A stretch of 64,000 nucleotides of DNA. It comes from Apostichopus japonicus (Eukaryota; Echinodermata; Holothuroidea; Aspidochirotida; Stichopodidae). Of this stretch, positions 22,726 to 34,889 are shown in pieces (the stretch's first letter is position 1; the number at the start of each line of letters is the position of its first letter). The DNA is taken from NCBI RefSeq assembly GCF_037975245.1, contig NC_092569.1, positions 6,690,501-6,754,500 on the forward strand. The letters run 5' to 3'. Both the position numbers and the translations under genes were made by a program. The notes under the pieces are model-generated. The model was given only the letters and a program-made list of their open reading frames with translations. It had not been told where the DNA came from and made no database searches.

Positions 22726-22808
22726 CTTGTACAAGGAGAAAAGTGTATTCGACGTATGACATCAGTGCATATTCATTTATAAAGAAATAAAGGAAATGCA
22801 CAGTATAT
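22726..22808 (-). CDS. SLC66A3: SLC66A3-like gene, exon 2
   Basis: Minus strand, 83 nt. Acceptor ttgttttatttccatgcag and donor ACAAG/GTAAGA. With two bases from exon 1 it reads V YTVHFLYFFINEYALMSYVE then YTFLLVQ. The block pattern G/E-Y-x-L-x-S/T-Y-x-E-Y-x-(F/I)-L-(L/I)-x-Q matches the segment after the first PQ-loop in SLC66A3 as I recall it (…YPPLTYLEYPILIAQ). Phase 2 in, phase 1 out. The next exon should start by completing a codon (expected Asp) and was not found with confidence; a stretch at 22133-22184 has compatible phases and length but poor splice sites. Confidence 0.8.
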
Positions 22809-24592
22809 CTGCATGGAAATAAAACAAAACGACAATGGTTATTGACTTGCATGAATCATCAAGACCGTATTATAACAGTCAACTGATAGAGAGATATATC
22901 ATCGCAAATTGGTAGGGCCAATTGGCCCTGACTTCTCTAATGGAACCACCCCCGGGGCCACGCTTTTCATTTCTAATTGAAAATAAACTTGATACTTTTG
23001 TAGCCTTTTGCAAATAGGCACATTTGGCTCATGCAATCCAGATGATGCCAATATAACTTGTAAATGTTGGCAAAGGATCACGTCCAATAACAATGGTTAC
23101 AACTGCCAATGGCTAAGACTTCCATGTATTTTGACGATAAAGGTTCCCCTCCCTCCCTCCATGCTATGCTCCATGCTTCACAAAGTTCACATGTTATATG
23201 ATGCCATCCAACTCCACCCACGACTCAAGATTTCAGGCGAAATGGTATTTCTTAGGTAGTTTCAAAGTGCAAATGGAGAGAGTTACTAGCATTAAACTGG
23301 TAAGTACTGTACCACTCTCTGCCTGCTTGTCTCTCACTATTTCTGGGATATATACTGGAAGAAACTAAAAGTGTGAATGTGTGTAGCCAGACCAGTGTAT
23401 TGCTAGTTCTCTTATGCCGTATTAAAGCTAGTGAAAGCAGGTAAGTGTTGAACAGTAACAGGATGCTCAATGTAGAGCCTAGGCATGCATATGGTTCACT
23501 GTAGGCCATTAGGAATTCTGTAGATGGCACACACATCACTTCTTGTAAAATTTGCACTGTATGTATGTATGTTTTTTAGATCCTCCTGCAAGCAGGAACT
23601 CGCGAAGAAGCCCCATTGGCTTATCAAAGCCGCAAGCTGACCGAAGTCAGTCTCTTTATATTCATATTTAACGTTCATGATTATTAATTGTCAACAACTC
23701 TGTAACTGGATGACATACATTAATCTTGGAGTGACTCGAACTGGGGACCTCATGATTGGAAGGCACCTGCGTTAACCAATGAGCTAACACTCCTACAGTA
23801 ACACAGTCATGATGTGGCTGGAGTGGAAACACTGTCAATGTGTAGTGTGGGGTGAATTGTCGGTGTGCCTATACGAAAAAGGGTTGACAAGTCTTTACGA
23901 AAAACATGACTTTCCTTGATTCTGTATGCAAAATTTGGGTCTATAGATTGTTTTTCATTAGTTCAAAACATAGGTTATGCCTCACGTAATTGTTAATGGT
24001 TTGAAAAATGAGCAAACGAAAAGCGATACAAAGTTGACCAAGTGTAATGTTAACACTACAGTACCTAGCTCACCTTATACTACGTAATTCTGGTTTACTG
24101 GCATTCTATGGCCTAACATTTTTGCATAGAGAATTTGCACATTTCTTCATGCATTCTGTATGTTAGGCTATCTTTGTAGTTAGAAAATCTCACTGATTCA
24201 CATAAGGCACAATTATGTTGCTTAATGTAATATTATGTGTACAAAGATACATGTCTTGACTCCATTCCCTGCAATTGGACCTAAGGTCACACTCACAAGT
24301 CACAGTACTCAAGGAAAACGCTGAATATCCGTTTGGCAGAATATTCAAACTTAGGCTATTTGTTAAATCGGCAGGGTGGTAGACTCCTCGAATACGTTTA
24401 TGCAGAGTATTGCCTTTGGCACTATGATCAAGGCATGATCTAGGTACCCAGCAGAAATTTCCTGTTGTTTGTTACGCAATAACTGAATATGAACCCAGCA
24501 TTACTATAGTTGGACAATACTATTACCATAACACTGTGCAGTCCTGGATGTAGTGATCCAGGACGGCCACTAAGCCCTAGGCCTATACTTAC
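22809..24592 (-). other. SLC66A3 intron 1
   Basis: From the GTAAGT donor after exon 1 to the acceptor before exon 2. Holds the second tRNA-like SINE and a short hairpin TCCTGGAT...ATCCAGGA near 24542-24563. A minus-strand open frame of about 100 codons at 23252-23557 has no recognisable domain. Confidence 0.5.
23540..23810 (-). repeat. tRNA-derived SINE (second)
   Basis: Minus strand A box TTAGCTCATTGG (23787-23776) and B box GTTCGAGTC (23741-23733), with tRNA-like surroundings (GAGTGTTAGCTCATTGG; CCCCAGTTCGAGTCAC). Downstream on the minus strand a unique body runs to a CATACATACATA stretch near 23565-23575, which may be the SINE tail. The body length is inferred. Confidence 0.65.
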
Positions 24593-24774
24593 ACATAAAA
24601 TTCCAATAAAATGCTCATGAGACTAAGTCCTGTCGTCTTTTTGGATCTCCACAGCAATGACACTTGAGGCACCTTCATAACAATACATGGTACAATACAC
24701 AATATGTTCAAAACCTGTAAAAATAGAGTCAAATTACGACTGTAATTCGTCGAGCTTTCTGTGGTTTGATCCAT
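24593..24774 (-). CDS. SLC66A3: SLC66A3 (PQLC3)-like PQ-loop protein, exon 1
   Basis: First coding exon of a minus-strand gene running to 4434. The ATG at 24774 has a favourable context (ACAATGG). The exon reads MDQTTESSTNYSRNLTLFLQ then a helix VLNILCIVPCIV, MKVPQVSLLWRSKKTTGLSL and MSILLEF, ending at TATGT/GTAAGT in phase 2. The V-P-Q motif with a following S-x-x-(T/A)-x-G-L-S-L-x-S-(I/L)-L-L-E is the signature of the first PQ-loop repeat of SLC66A3, a small multi-helix membrane protein of uncertain transport role. Together the exons found give about 190 residues against roughly 200 in vertebrates; one exon of about 18 codons is missing. A T-rich stretch ending in CAG inside the exon could be a cryptic acceptor, but the N terminus reads well without it. 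Confidence 0.82.
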
Positions 24775-25331
24775 TGTAACTTTTGCGCAGGGTAAATGAG
24801 TGCAGTGACAAGCAAGTAGGGCTAGCTATGGTACGTCATTCAGTTCTTTTAGCAGTGCTTGTCGCATGCAACTGAAAGATATCCCTTGCCACTTGTGATA
24901 GCTTCAGAGACTGATTCTTACAAACGGCCAAAATCGCTTACAAGCAACCTTTTACGTAACTGCCCTGGCGGATGAGAAAGGAACACAATGTCTGACATCG
25001 CCAAGCTGCTCACAACTATGTCAGGAAAACCAGAATCCGGAGAGATTTACAGTATTGGAACGAGAAAACTGCAAATTGCAACAAAACAGACGTGTGCCGC
25101 TTGAGGTTTGCAAATCCCTTACATTACACGACTTTAACCCCCTCCCCGGTTCCCTAAGGTTGAACGACAGTGGGGGATCATATCGACGGGTGTTGGCACT
25201 TCTGTCCGACTAAAGCTTTGTTCGTCCTACATAAAGTCTCGAACTTTCCTATAACCAAAAGAGATACTAATAGTTCAAGCGTCACGGATGCTGATCAGAC
25301 ACCGCATCAAGTGCTTCAGTTTTCAGTTAAG
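24775..25331. other. Upstream region of the SLC66A3-like gene
   Basis: The promoter of the minus-strand gene should be here. I see no clear TATA box and no CpG island. Short plus-strand frames show no family resemblance. Confidence 0.35.
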
Positions 25332-26311
25332 TGGAGCAGGCGCGGATCCAGAGGGGGGGTCCAGGGGGTCCGGACCTCCCCCTGCTCTTGGCCAAAAAAG
25401 AGGGAAAAAAGAGAAAAAGAAAGAGGGAAAAAAAGGAGAAAAAAAAGAGAGAAAGAAAGAGAGAGAGAACAAAATAATTAAATTAAACGCCAATTTTAAA
25501 CATGTAGGACGTCAGAAGGGCGGTTATCCTCACAAGTTAGCCAGGTGTGTCTTTTCCGTCAAATGAACTATGGTGTGCACGCGTGCTACACGTGAGACGT
25601 TCCTCGCCCATTGGGCGAGGAACGTCTCACAGCTCTTGTTCTCATGAACACGTATTATAACACTCCTATCGACGCTGACGAGGTGGTTCGAAAGTTCATT
25701 GAGAAACATCCACGGTGTTTGTTCTCTCTCCAATCTACCATGAATAGATCATCAATAAAACTAGCTAACTCGTACTGATGCAGATACATTTCGAGTGAGT
25801 TTTTGTAGGTGCTTTGCATGGCTAAATTGAAGGGGGTTCCCTGTTGTACTTAAATATCCAAGAATTTCACAATGGATAGAGGGAAACCCACTCCCCTTAG
25901 ACCCTAGGATTACTGGAGGCCAAACCCCTCACCCTTCCAGAATCCTGGATCCGGCCCTGCATCAAACAGTGGTGACGGAACGGGAGGGGGATTGGGGGCT
26001 AAAGGCATTATGATTTTTGTATCATCTCAACTCATCTGATATGTATTACCATATTTCATAGATTGTTTTTTTCTCATCAATTGAGAAATTGCAGACATGA
26101 GATCCATATTTTCAGGCTAGGTACATGCAGCTTAGAATACTCGGGAAGTGCCGTTTCCGGCCATCTGGGGGGTTTGTAAAGGCCAAAAGTTTTCTGGTAC
26201 GCTCCGCGCCAACCGATGGTGGCGCTCCGCTTAGATAGTCTTACGTTCAGGCGCGGCTGGACCAGTCAGACCGCCCCCCCTGTCACAAATCCTGCATCCG
26301 CCCCTGTGGAG
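25332..26311. mobile_element. Nested non-autonomous transposon with 5-bp target duplication
   Basis: Outer ends CAGGCGCGGATCCAG (25337) and CTGCATCCGCCCCTG (ending 26306) are inverted repeats with mismatches, flanked by TGGAG on both sides (25332-25336 and 26307-26311). Inside are a further right end CTGGATCCGGCCCTG (25945-25959), a left end CAGTGGTGACGGAACGG of the CAGTGG type (about 25968), a purine-rich GAAAAAGA tract (25400-25475), and one copy of the ~100-bp hairpin module (26141-26240). No transposase is encoded. Confidence 0.6.
25592..25630. repeat. Perfect 19-bp inverted repeat with 1-nt spacer
   Basis: GTGAGACGTTCCTCGCCCA (25592-25610), T, then its exact complement (25612-25630). 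Perfect long hairpin or cruciform; unlike the mismatched hairpins of the surrounding MITEs. Function unknown. Confidence 0.95.
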
Positions 26312-27309
26312 ACATCTCGTAGTGTGCTCTAAATGTTTGTGACATTAAACACGTATTTGTTGAGATCTTATAATGAATATAAAATACAAAAGACCCTTCC
26401 TTCTTTTAATGTCGTATTGGAATCGGTACATATAACACCAACGGCAACCCACAATATAGTGTTGTACTATACAGTCACGCGGCGGGATATTACTTGTAAA
26501 GGCATCGCACCACAATTGGACTTAGTGCACGTCCGCCTGAGAGGTTAACCATTGTCGGGGAATCAGGCACGTATTCAGGATTTTCTAACTCGGGGGGGGG
26601 GGGGGGCGCGAATCACTATCAAAGCGGAGCGCCACCATAAGTTAGCGCGCAGCGTACAAGAAAATTTCTGATTTTGATCCCCCCCCCCCCCCCCAAGATG
26701 ACCGGAAATGGCACTTCTCGAGCTTGAAATGACCAACCAGATGTACACTTTTGCCTGTGAACCAAGAATTTCCCAATAGTTTTTTTTCCATCCATAACCT
26801 TTTGGAAGATTGTCACTAGTCACACATCATGTTCGACCTCCATCGCATCTCCTGTGGATCATTGCTTTTTGTAGGTGATTCTACGTCGCGGCCCACAATA
26901 CCCGTAAGCCCCACTTTCCAAGGTTTTGAGCCCATTATTTGTTCAGAATTTGAGAATTCACAATTCTCGTGAATAAATTCGCTTCAAAGCATAATGTCGC
27001 ACAACATTTCATCTATGGAAAATCACTATAGAAAAACCTCCTTCAAACCCTAACAGACCTGTCAAAATTGCACGAGTAGAGGGAAGTATGGTGAAGAATA
27101 TTTTGTTCGAAAATTCAGACACAGTTAATATATTGGTGTGCAAATATTAAAACCTCTTATAAGTTATGTTTACGATCAGTAGGTCGTTTATGTGTAACAC
27201 ACTTCATGATACTATCTAAGCGGAGCGCCACCATCGGTTGGCGCGGAGCGTACGACGATTTTTTTTTGCCAAAAAATACTCCTAGATCGTCGGAAAAGAC
27301 ACTTCCCGT
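26141..27309. repeat. Hairpin-module copies 1 to 3
   Basis: Copy 1 at 26141-26240 (plus), copy 2 at 26614-26722 (minus), copy 3 at 27211-27309 (minus). Shared order: GGGAAGTGCCGTTTCCGGCC, a G-rich patch, a TTT/AAA linker, then TACGCTCCGCGCCAACC, GATGGTGGCGCTCCGC, TTAGATAGT. Copy 2 is interrupted by C/G runs. The intervening 26730-27200 holds no gene. Other copies lie at 38.9, 41.4, 46.0, 46.4 and 50.4 kb. Confidence 0.85.
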
Positions 27310-27929
27310 TCAAGTTGCATTTACACATCGGTTATTTTGAGATCTCATGTCTTAGGATTTTGACTTTCAATAATTTCAATAATGCATTATGGGTCCGTAT
27401 GCAATGAACATAACTAGAAACTGTTGGTTGGGTGAAATCATTGAAATGTCATAATGTTTAACATTTTTGTTTCATTTTTTGATTTTCCCCTCCCTGCGGA
27501 CGCCCATGGGTCCAAGGTCTAAGGATTTTTGCAGGATCAATGCAGGGGGTCTTGGTTTAGAAAATTTGAATGGCCATTTAGCATTTACACATTAATGTTT
27601 CCAGCTGACAAATATGTTTTAATGCTAAAATACATCAAGAGAAATGACAGAACAATACTATCAACATAGCTATAAAAATTCTTTGTAACTATATACCATG
27701 GAATGAGGATTGAGGAATTCGGCTTCTGGATACATCTTACAAGTTGTATGAGTGATAAACAACATTCAATCTTGCATGAGTTTTCTTTCCCAGTAAAACC
27801 GGGCCCTCCCTATCCAACGAGGTACCCCTTTTTCTGTGAATCAGTATAGCGGGGGCCTTCTTTTGGTCGGGGCCCCCGGCGCAGCACGGTCCGAGGACAT
27901 AGGAGTTACGCTACTGCACATTCAGTCAA
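27310..27929. other. Stretch without recognised feature
   Basis: Contains CCTGCGGACGCCCATGG near 27493, resembling a transposon end fragment also seen near 38770 (TGCAGACGCCCATG). No coding signal. Confidence 0.4.
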
Positions 27930-30616
27930 CGTGATGATATATCATTATTTAATGATCATATGTTGAAAGCCTTTTTGTCGAAATAAGAGTTCCCTTCATG
28001 AAAGGAGATATCATTGTTGGCATAATCTACTGCCCCCCCCCAGTGGAAATATAACTTCGTTTAATGATTACCTTTATCAAACAATGGATGTTATCACTAA
28101 GGAGAAGAAATCTTGCTATTTGTTGGGTGACTTCAATATTGACGTCAATAGGCCAAATTCGTCGAATTTTTGAATATTTAGTAGTTTCTTGTGGTTTCAT
28201 ACCCACAATCACCAAACCTACCCGGGTTTCTAGTTCTTGCTCGTCACTTATTGACAATATCTTGAATAACGGCAATTGGGTGACAATTATGTCATGATCT
28301 CCTATTCAGGAGTCCTTATCACTGACATTATTGATCATTTTCCGATCCATTTAAATATTGTTAGGATTTTTATGCTCAAGATTGATAATTTTATTTCGGA
28401 AGTATCTGGTTTGGACTGGCATCAAGTTTCCAACGTTGATAATGTTAATAACTCTTTCAATAAATTTCACAATACACTTAGTGAAATTTGTAATAAAAAT
28501 ATCCCTATGAAACTGATTAAGGGCAGGAAGACGAGGAAGAAACCTTCCCCTTGGATCACTTCTTGAGTTTTACAAGACGCACAAAATATAAACTTTATAA
28601 AACATATATAAAATTGCCTACAGCAGATAATAAATACAAGTTGCAACTACGCACGTTTCCGGAATAGGCTTACACACGTTCTCCTTATTGCTAAAAAGAA
28701 TTATTATATTCATCTTTTTAATGAAAATAAAAACAGCATGAAAGATGCATGGAATATTATCAATGGCACTCTACAGACTAGAAAAACCAATCATTTCCCG
28801 ATGTTTTCTCATTCTAAGGATGGTCATAAATTCACTGATATGAATAAAATAGCAAATGCTTTTAATAATTATTTTGTTGGCCTTGGTCTTTCCTTAGCCA
28901 GTTCCATTGATTCTAATGTTCATTTCAGTAGTTACCTAAGGGATTCCAATCCTTCCACTATTTTTCTCTTTCCTGTGACTGAAAATGAAGCTTTTAAGGT
29001 TTCAAATACAGTTTTTACTACTAAGAAATCGGCTGCTTTCGATAATTTCCGCTCGAACATTATTAAACTGATTATGCCTTATATTGTAAACCACTGAGTC
29101 TATATTTTCAACAACTCTTTTACTTCGGGTATTTTTCCAGATATTCTTAAAATTGCCAAAGTTATACCATTATATAAAAGGGGTGACGTTCATTTATTTA
29201 GTAATTATCGTCCCATTTCTATACTACCTTGTATCTCGAAAATCTGGAAAGGTTGATATTTAACCGTCTCAATGCTTTGGTTGACAAGTATCGTATTCTC
29301 AATGAAAACCAGTTTGGTTTTCGCCCTGGCCACTCTACAGAACTTGCTTTGGTCAAGGCAGTGGATAAAATTCATAGTGCTCTTGATTCAGGTGATAATT
29401 GTATTGGTGTTTTTCTTAGACCTTTCCAAAGCATTCGATACCATCGATCATCGAATTCTTCTGAGGAAATTATCGTATGATCGTATGATATTTGCAATGT
29501 CTCCACAAATTGCTCGAATGTCCTTTTGCTGATGATATATACTATTTTTTTTCTCTGACAGCAATGTAGAAACTCTGTGATGAAATAAATGCGTTTTATG
29601 ATTGGTTTTCTGCTAACAAATTGTCCTTGAATATTGATAAAACAAATTATGTGGTATTTGGAAACTCCTCTAGGACAATAAATGCTGATTTATATATGCA
29701 TGGTATTTGCCTTAAAAGAGTCGATAATATTAAATTTCTTGGTGTGTATATATATTGATTCCCAGCTCTCCTGGAAAGTCCATATTAATCATATTTCCAA
29801 ACAAGTTTCTAGAGGTGTATAGGTATTTTATCTAAGTTAAAATATACTTTTCCAATGAAAATTGTGAGATCTATTTACTATAGTATTATACTTCCTCATC
29901 TATCGTACAGCTCTTCAGTTTGGTCTGGTACTTTCAATACTAACCTTAATAAGCTTGTCATTCTCTAAAAACGGGCTGTGAGGCACATGACGTGTTCAGC
30001 TCCACGTGATAATACCAATCATTTATTCTCCTTAAACGTGCTCAAATTCACTGATCTCATTTCGTTAAATGTTCTGACGTTTACTTATCGTGCTACAGTG
30101 AACAATCTGCATCTAAGTTCTTTTGCTACCTTTTATACAATTGGTCATTCTATTCACAATTATAATACTAGACAAAATGATCATTTACGTGCTTATTTTT
30201 GTCCTAATTCAAAAGCATACAAAGCCTCCGATATCGCAGTTCTATTTCTTTGTGGAACAATCTTCCGATCAACTTGAAATCTTATACTTCCGTGGCTTCG
30301 TTCATGCAGGCGACAACTGAAAAATTACTATAAAAAGCCTCTATTGATTGTATCCGTTGTAAGGGGTGGGAGTTGGTGGTGGAGGGGGGGGGGGGTGGTA
30401 GTGTTATAGGTCATTTATGTTTAGGTTATCTATTTTTTGTGGGGGGGGGGGTCTTTTTATAGGTGTTAAGGTTATCTATATTCTTTGATGAAAGTACTCT
30501 ATTCGATTAAGCCCAAAAGGGTTTACTTCCTTTCACATTTTTTACTTATTTGCAGTTATATTGTCTTGTTCATCTTGTTATACTATGTGATGAAACAAAT
30601 AAATAAATAAAAAATA
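27930..30616 (+). pseudogene. Decayed Jockey/CR1-type LINE (endonuclease and reverse transcriptase)
   Basis: The plus strand carries pieces of a non-LTR retrotransposon in order: endonuclease motifs (GDIIVGIIYCPP near 28000; CYLLGDFNIDV near 28110), a linker, RT motifs (NYRPISILPC near 29200; NENQFGFRPGHSTELAL near 29300; DLSKAFDTIDHRIL near 29430), FADDIYYF near 29530, then a C-terminal thumb to about 30340. At least six frame changes or stops break it. Between DLSKAFDTIDH and FADD the usual spacing is far too short, so an internal deletion removed the GVPQGS-type block. It ends in an AAATAAATAAATAAAA tail at 30594-30616. The 5' end is truncated inside the endonuclease. Confidence 0.88.
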
Positions 30617-33195
30617 CTGTCAGAAAGTTGTAAATACTTCTTTTGAAGAAAAAATCATAAAGATCATTGTAATACTTTTATATTATTAAAATAAACAATA
30701 TTAAAAATTTGAAATAAATTTTTATGTTCTTGAATATTTAAAACGCAGAACTGCCTAAGTTTGTAGTACCTTTAAACCAGATTGCAAAACTGAAATGGAT
30801 TGATTTCATCGTAACAGGATATGAACCAATGTTATTCTTGTAAGATATCATGAAAACGTTTTGTTTATATGAGTTCTGCAGACACCGTGGACCCTTGATG
30901 AATTTGACCTCCACAAAAATGAATATATCTATATCAAAATGACACCTCATGGAAGTAGGAGACTTGTCAATGTTACAATTCCTTAGCTACGGTGGACACA
31001 ACGTTTTCACATTTGAGCCAGTTGACGTCACAGACTGGCCTTATAACTAATATCAAGGTTCTTGTCCAACTCATCATGGGTAACCTATACATGTTTCCGT
31101 TCTCGAGATAAGGTAGGTTCAAGCTTTTCACTGTTTCTATCCTGTTGACTTCAGATGACATTTGACCTCCAATAAAATCAATAAGCTCCCTATCCAATAT
31201 GGGCAACGTACATGCCAAGTTTAAGGGTTACCAATGATACACTTTTAGAGTTATGGGTGTTACAAGAAGGCAGCACACACTCACACATACACGCACACAC
31301 ACTGTGACACACACTCCAAAACATATACATACTCACACCAGGGAATTGGGAGTTATTGGATTGGCATTCGAATCTATACTGTCACGAACTTATTTTATGC
31401 AATAGATCGGTGTACTTATTATTATGGATACCCAGTATATATGCACTTCATAGTTTTCATTCATGATAATAGAAGAACGAAAATCTAAGAAAGTATTCCT
31501 CGCCAAATCTGCTAAAATATTGTGGATATCACGTGTGAATTGTGAAAACCCAAAATTGCTCACAAAATTTCCACCCATACAATGTTAGAACGACCTGCAA
31601 CTTGTTTTTTTACAATCGACAGGACACAGAGAAATGTCACAGAGCTGACTTCGGAAATCGGTTCCAACAATATAGGTCATTCTCACATGTCGTATTCCAC
31701 ACACAAACTGTGGAAAAGTTCAAATTGCAAATCTGCCAAGTAGTCTTTTTACAGAGAATGACATCAAACTAGATAGGAAGCCTGAATAACAAGTTAATAT
31801 TTAAAACCTTTAAAAACACCAAAACCCACACTGGTTATGAATTCTAAAAAGTTGGAAAACAAATTTCATGATCATTGCATTATAATCTGTGGCCTACATT
31901 TCATCATAACGGAAAACTCTACAGAAGGCACTGAAGTCGACTCGCGTTCGAGTTACTTAATCCATCTGTCATTACAAATCTGTATATTTCAGACGAGTTA
32001 TAAAGGAAATTACGTATTCCTCAACTATTTTCCTTCAGTTACCATGTTGGTGCAATTAGTATCTGTTTTGATCACAAAAGGGCCACTTCTATACCTGAAA
32101 TAGGGTTGTCTGAGTTGGATTATACACATGTCTGTAAATAACACTATATAAGGAAATGCTATTTGTCTCTACAGTACAGTAATGATAGACAATACGAAAC
32201 AATGTAACAAATAACGAATATGACAAGGAGACATATATAAATTTGACAACCATGGTAATCATGTGCGTCACAGTTTCTCGATCTTTTGAAGTCCGAAGGT
32301 TACCTATATAATCATTATAGTTACCGTTCCATTGAATGTATACTTTAGGTTCGTGTGTTAAAGGGATCGTGTTACTTTAAATTTAATGACGATGTTAGTC
32401 GTTTTTTCTTTCTTATCCTCCGTTCACCGATACATTTGAATGTTAAGTAATTTAAGTCAACCAAATGTCTATGAAAGGATGGGGAATAGGTGGATGTCTT
32501 ATAGTTGATTCGTTTTTCTTAGTTCAGAAGCGGTGGGGGAGGGGGGGGGGCATGGATGCTTTCCCTACTGGAATTGGCATTTTCAGCGAATTTTGCCTCC
32601 CTCCTCCAAACAAAATCTCTCACCTTTTGAGACTGAATTTACTAACACTATATCATATTCATGGACATTTCTTGTGTTGGAATTGGAATCTGGTTTACAA
32701 GTAAAACCAAGGAGTTGTTATGGAACATAACAACTCCCTGGTAAAACATCCAATTACCCTAAAAAACTCAGTTTGAAGACCATTGTTACTCAATGTGTGT
32801 GTGTGTGTGCTTTTATCTTGTCGCACAGACAAGCTATACTCGAGTTTGTATACCATCCTCGGGATAAGCCATTGAACTCTAAGTAACATTGAGATATCAT
32901 TATATACAGTTTACATTAATGATATAAATCAACATTGTTTACTCCCTTTAAAGACCATATCGTATGGAAACCACAAAATCACGATTATTTGGAGTGACAG
33001 TCATTTCCTTGTTATTTGTTCTTTTTTCTTTCTTTCTCTAACCTCAAAATTTCAGGTCAAATGAAAAACTTCTGTGGCTAACTATATACTTATATGTGTA
33101 GGTTAAACAAATTGGTTTCACAAGAGTTAACAGTGTACTGGTGTTATACGGAACTTTCCCAAATTAGGAGACACTTTCATTAAGTTGTCATAATG
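30617..33195. other. Gene-poor stretch
   Basis: Contains TGACCT-rich dispersed-repeat text (30740-31260), a CA-rich patch (31260-31320) and a GT run near 32794-32808. A donor-like AATG/GTAAGTG at 33195/33196 could end an untranslated first exon of the candidate gene at 34603. No other coding evidence. Confidence 0.4.
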
Positions 33196-34602
33196 GTAAG
33201 TGTATATTAATATGTCTTATCTTGTATGTGTGTTCATGTGTTATGTACACTTTGAATGGTGCTCTCATTGTACTTTGATATAGTGAGATATATAAGAAAT
33301 ATAAGATCATTCCAGTATCAAATTTCATGAATAACACGAAGTCCGTCTTTTTGTTATACGTGCTGATATGACAGTGTTCCCCGGTTCAATATGCTCTATA
33401 TATAGTCTCTGGTTATATTATAATCTATTGCTCAGTGACATGATATTTAATTTGATTTCAGTGATTCGTGTTAATCCAATTTCGTGGCCATTATATATGT
33501 TAGTGATAGAATAACACATAGAACAACCATGTATAGGTTCATTCAGCAAGCTATAATGCGTACCACTTAACAAATAATTTGACAACGGTTTAATTGTTCA
33601 GCAGCAATATTTTATCCCGTTGCATCTTCCTTTAAAAATAAAAAACTTGATACATTTAACATTCACCAGAATTGTGTAAAACATAAATCAAAAGGCTGAT
33701 TCAGACACTCCGGTAGATGTATGCGTTCTCTCAGGTGTCATTGAAACTGGCCAAACTCTGTAGGCCTATATATGCCAGTCCTGTTATTGAGAGTTAATCA
33801 TTTGATATTGGAAATGCAGGTGATTTTAGATTAGTGATAGTTTGGTTTAGATAAAGAAAACTAGCTTTTTTCTTTCTTGCTTAATGAAAGTTACCAAGCT
33901 TACAAGCTGCCACTTTACTGAACCTCGTTTGCATCGTTCACGCTTAAAATGTTAGATTATTATAGTTGAACTTGAAGTTAACATAAAACCAGTTTGTTGA
34001 CTGTTGGTAGGTATATACCATCTTGTTGTTGAAAATATAGTCAAAGTCAAACATAAATAAATATAAATAAAATGTTTTATTGGTATTACAGTAGTTTCAC
34101 ATGGCAGGTGCCACAACTTTAAGAGAAAAAATATGAATCGGTGAATAGGAAAGTATTAATACAGACCATAATAACCAACCGCCGGAGGCTTTGACAATAA
34201 TTGAACTTTAGTGCACAGTATAACAACGGAGAAGTATCGGCTCCCTGTCCTTAAACCCGATGAGAATGAAAACTGTGCATTTTCTAGATATCTTGAATCG
34301 GTTTCATTTAAGATAAAACCCACAAATGTCAAATAATCCCTTAGTGACTTAACTTGATCATATATAAGCCTATATCAACTCTATATATGACACAAGGGTC
34401 CTATACAATAGCAATTTATACTAACTAGTGTAACCATGCACGTGTAACCCCGTTCAAACTTGAAAGTGCCACACAACAAAGACGTAAAAAGTACAGGAAT
34501 AATTTGATATAATCATGATAATGATTCTTGATTAAGTTTTTTCTTTGATTTTCTTCATTTAAATACAAATTTGAGAAATTTCTCTTTCTTTCTTTCATAA
34601 AG

Positions 34603-34889
34603 ATGCATGCTAACTTTGCTCGAGTTGTACTTGTAGGCCTCCTCATATTACCGCACGGTATCGCCCAACCTCCAGGGGAAAACCCCAACTGCAGCCAACT
34701 TGGCTTTCAAATTGGGTTGACGGGTCAACAAATATCTAACATGACAGGTGCTTTGGCTGAGATATACCTGGATGAACTCAGCGAAACTGAATATCTGATA
34801 AAGGGCCAAGAAACGTCGAGAGGTTTGGTTGTACAACCATTAATTGAGTTGAGCGGAGACCAACTGGAGCTGCTACGGAAATTTTATGG
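34603..34889 (+). CDS. Candidate secreted-protein exon, family unknown
   Basis: ATG at 34603 opens about 95 codons: a predicted signal peptide (MHANFARVVLVGLLILPHG, cleavage plausible after IAQ), then a soluble region with NCSQLGF, two N-glycosylation sites (NCS, NMT) and acidic/leucine-rich text ending LELLRKFY. A GTGAGA donor at 34890 fits a spliced gene; without splicing the frame stops two codons on. A CT-rich tract ending in AAG just before the ATG could be an acceptor for a 5' UTR exon. I do not recognise the family. A chance frame is possible. Confidence 0.4.
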
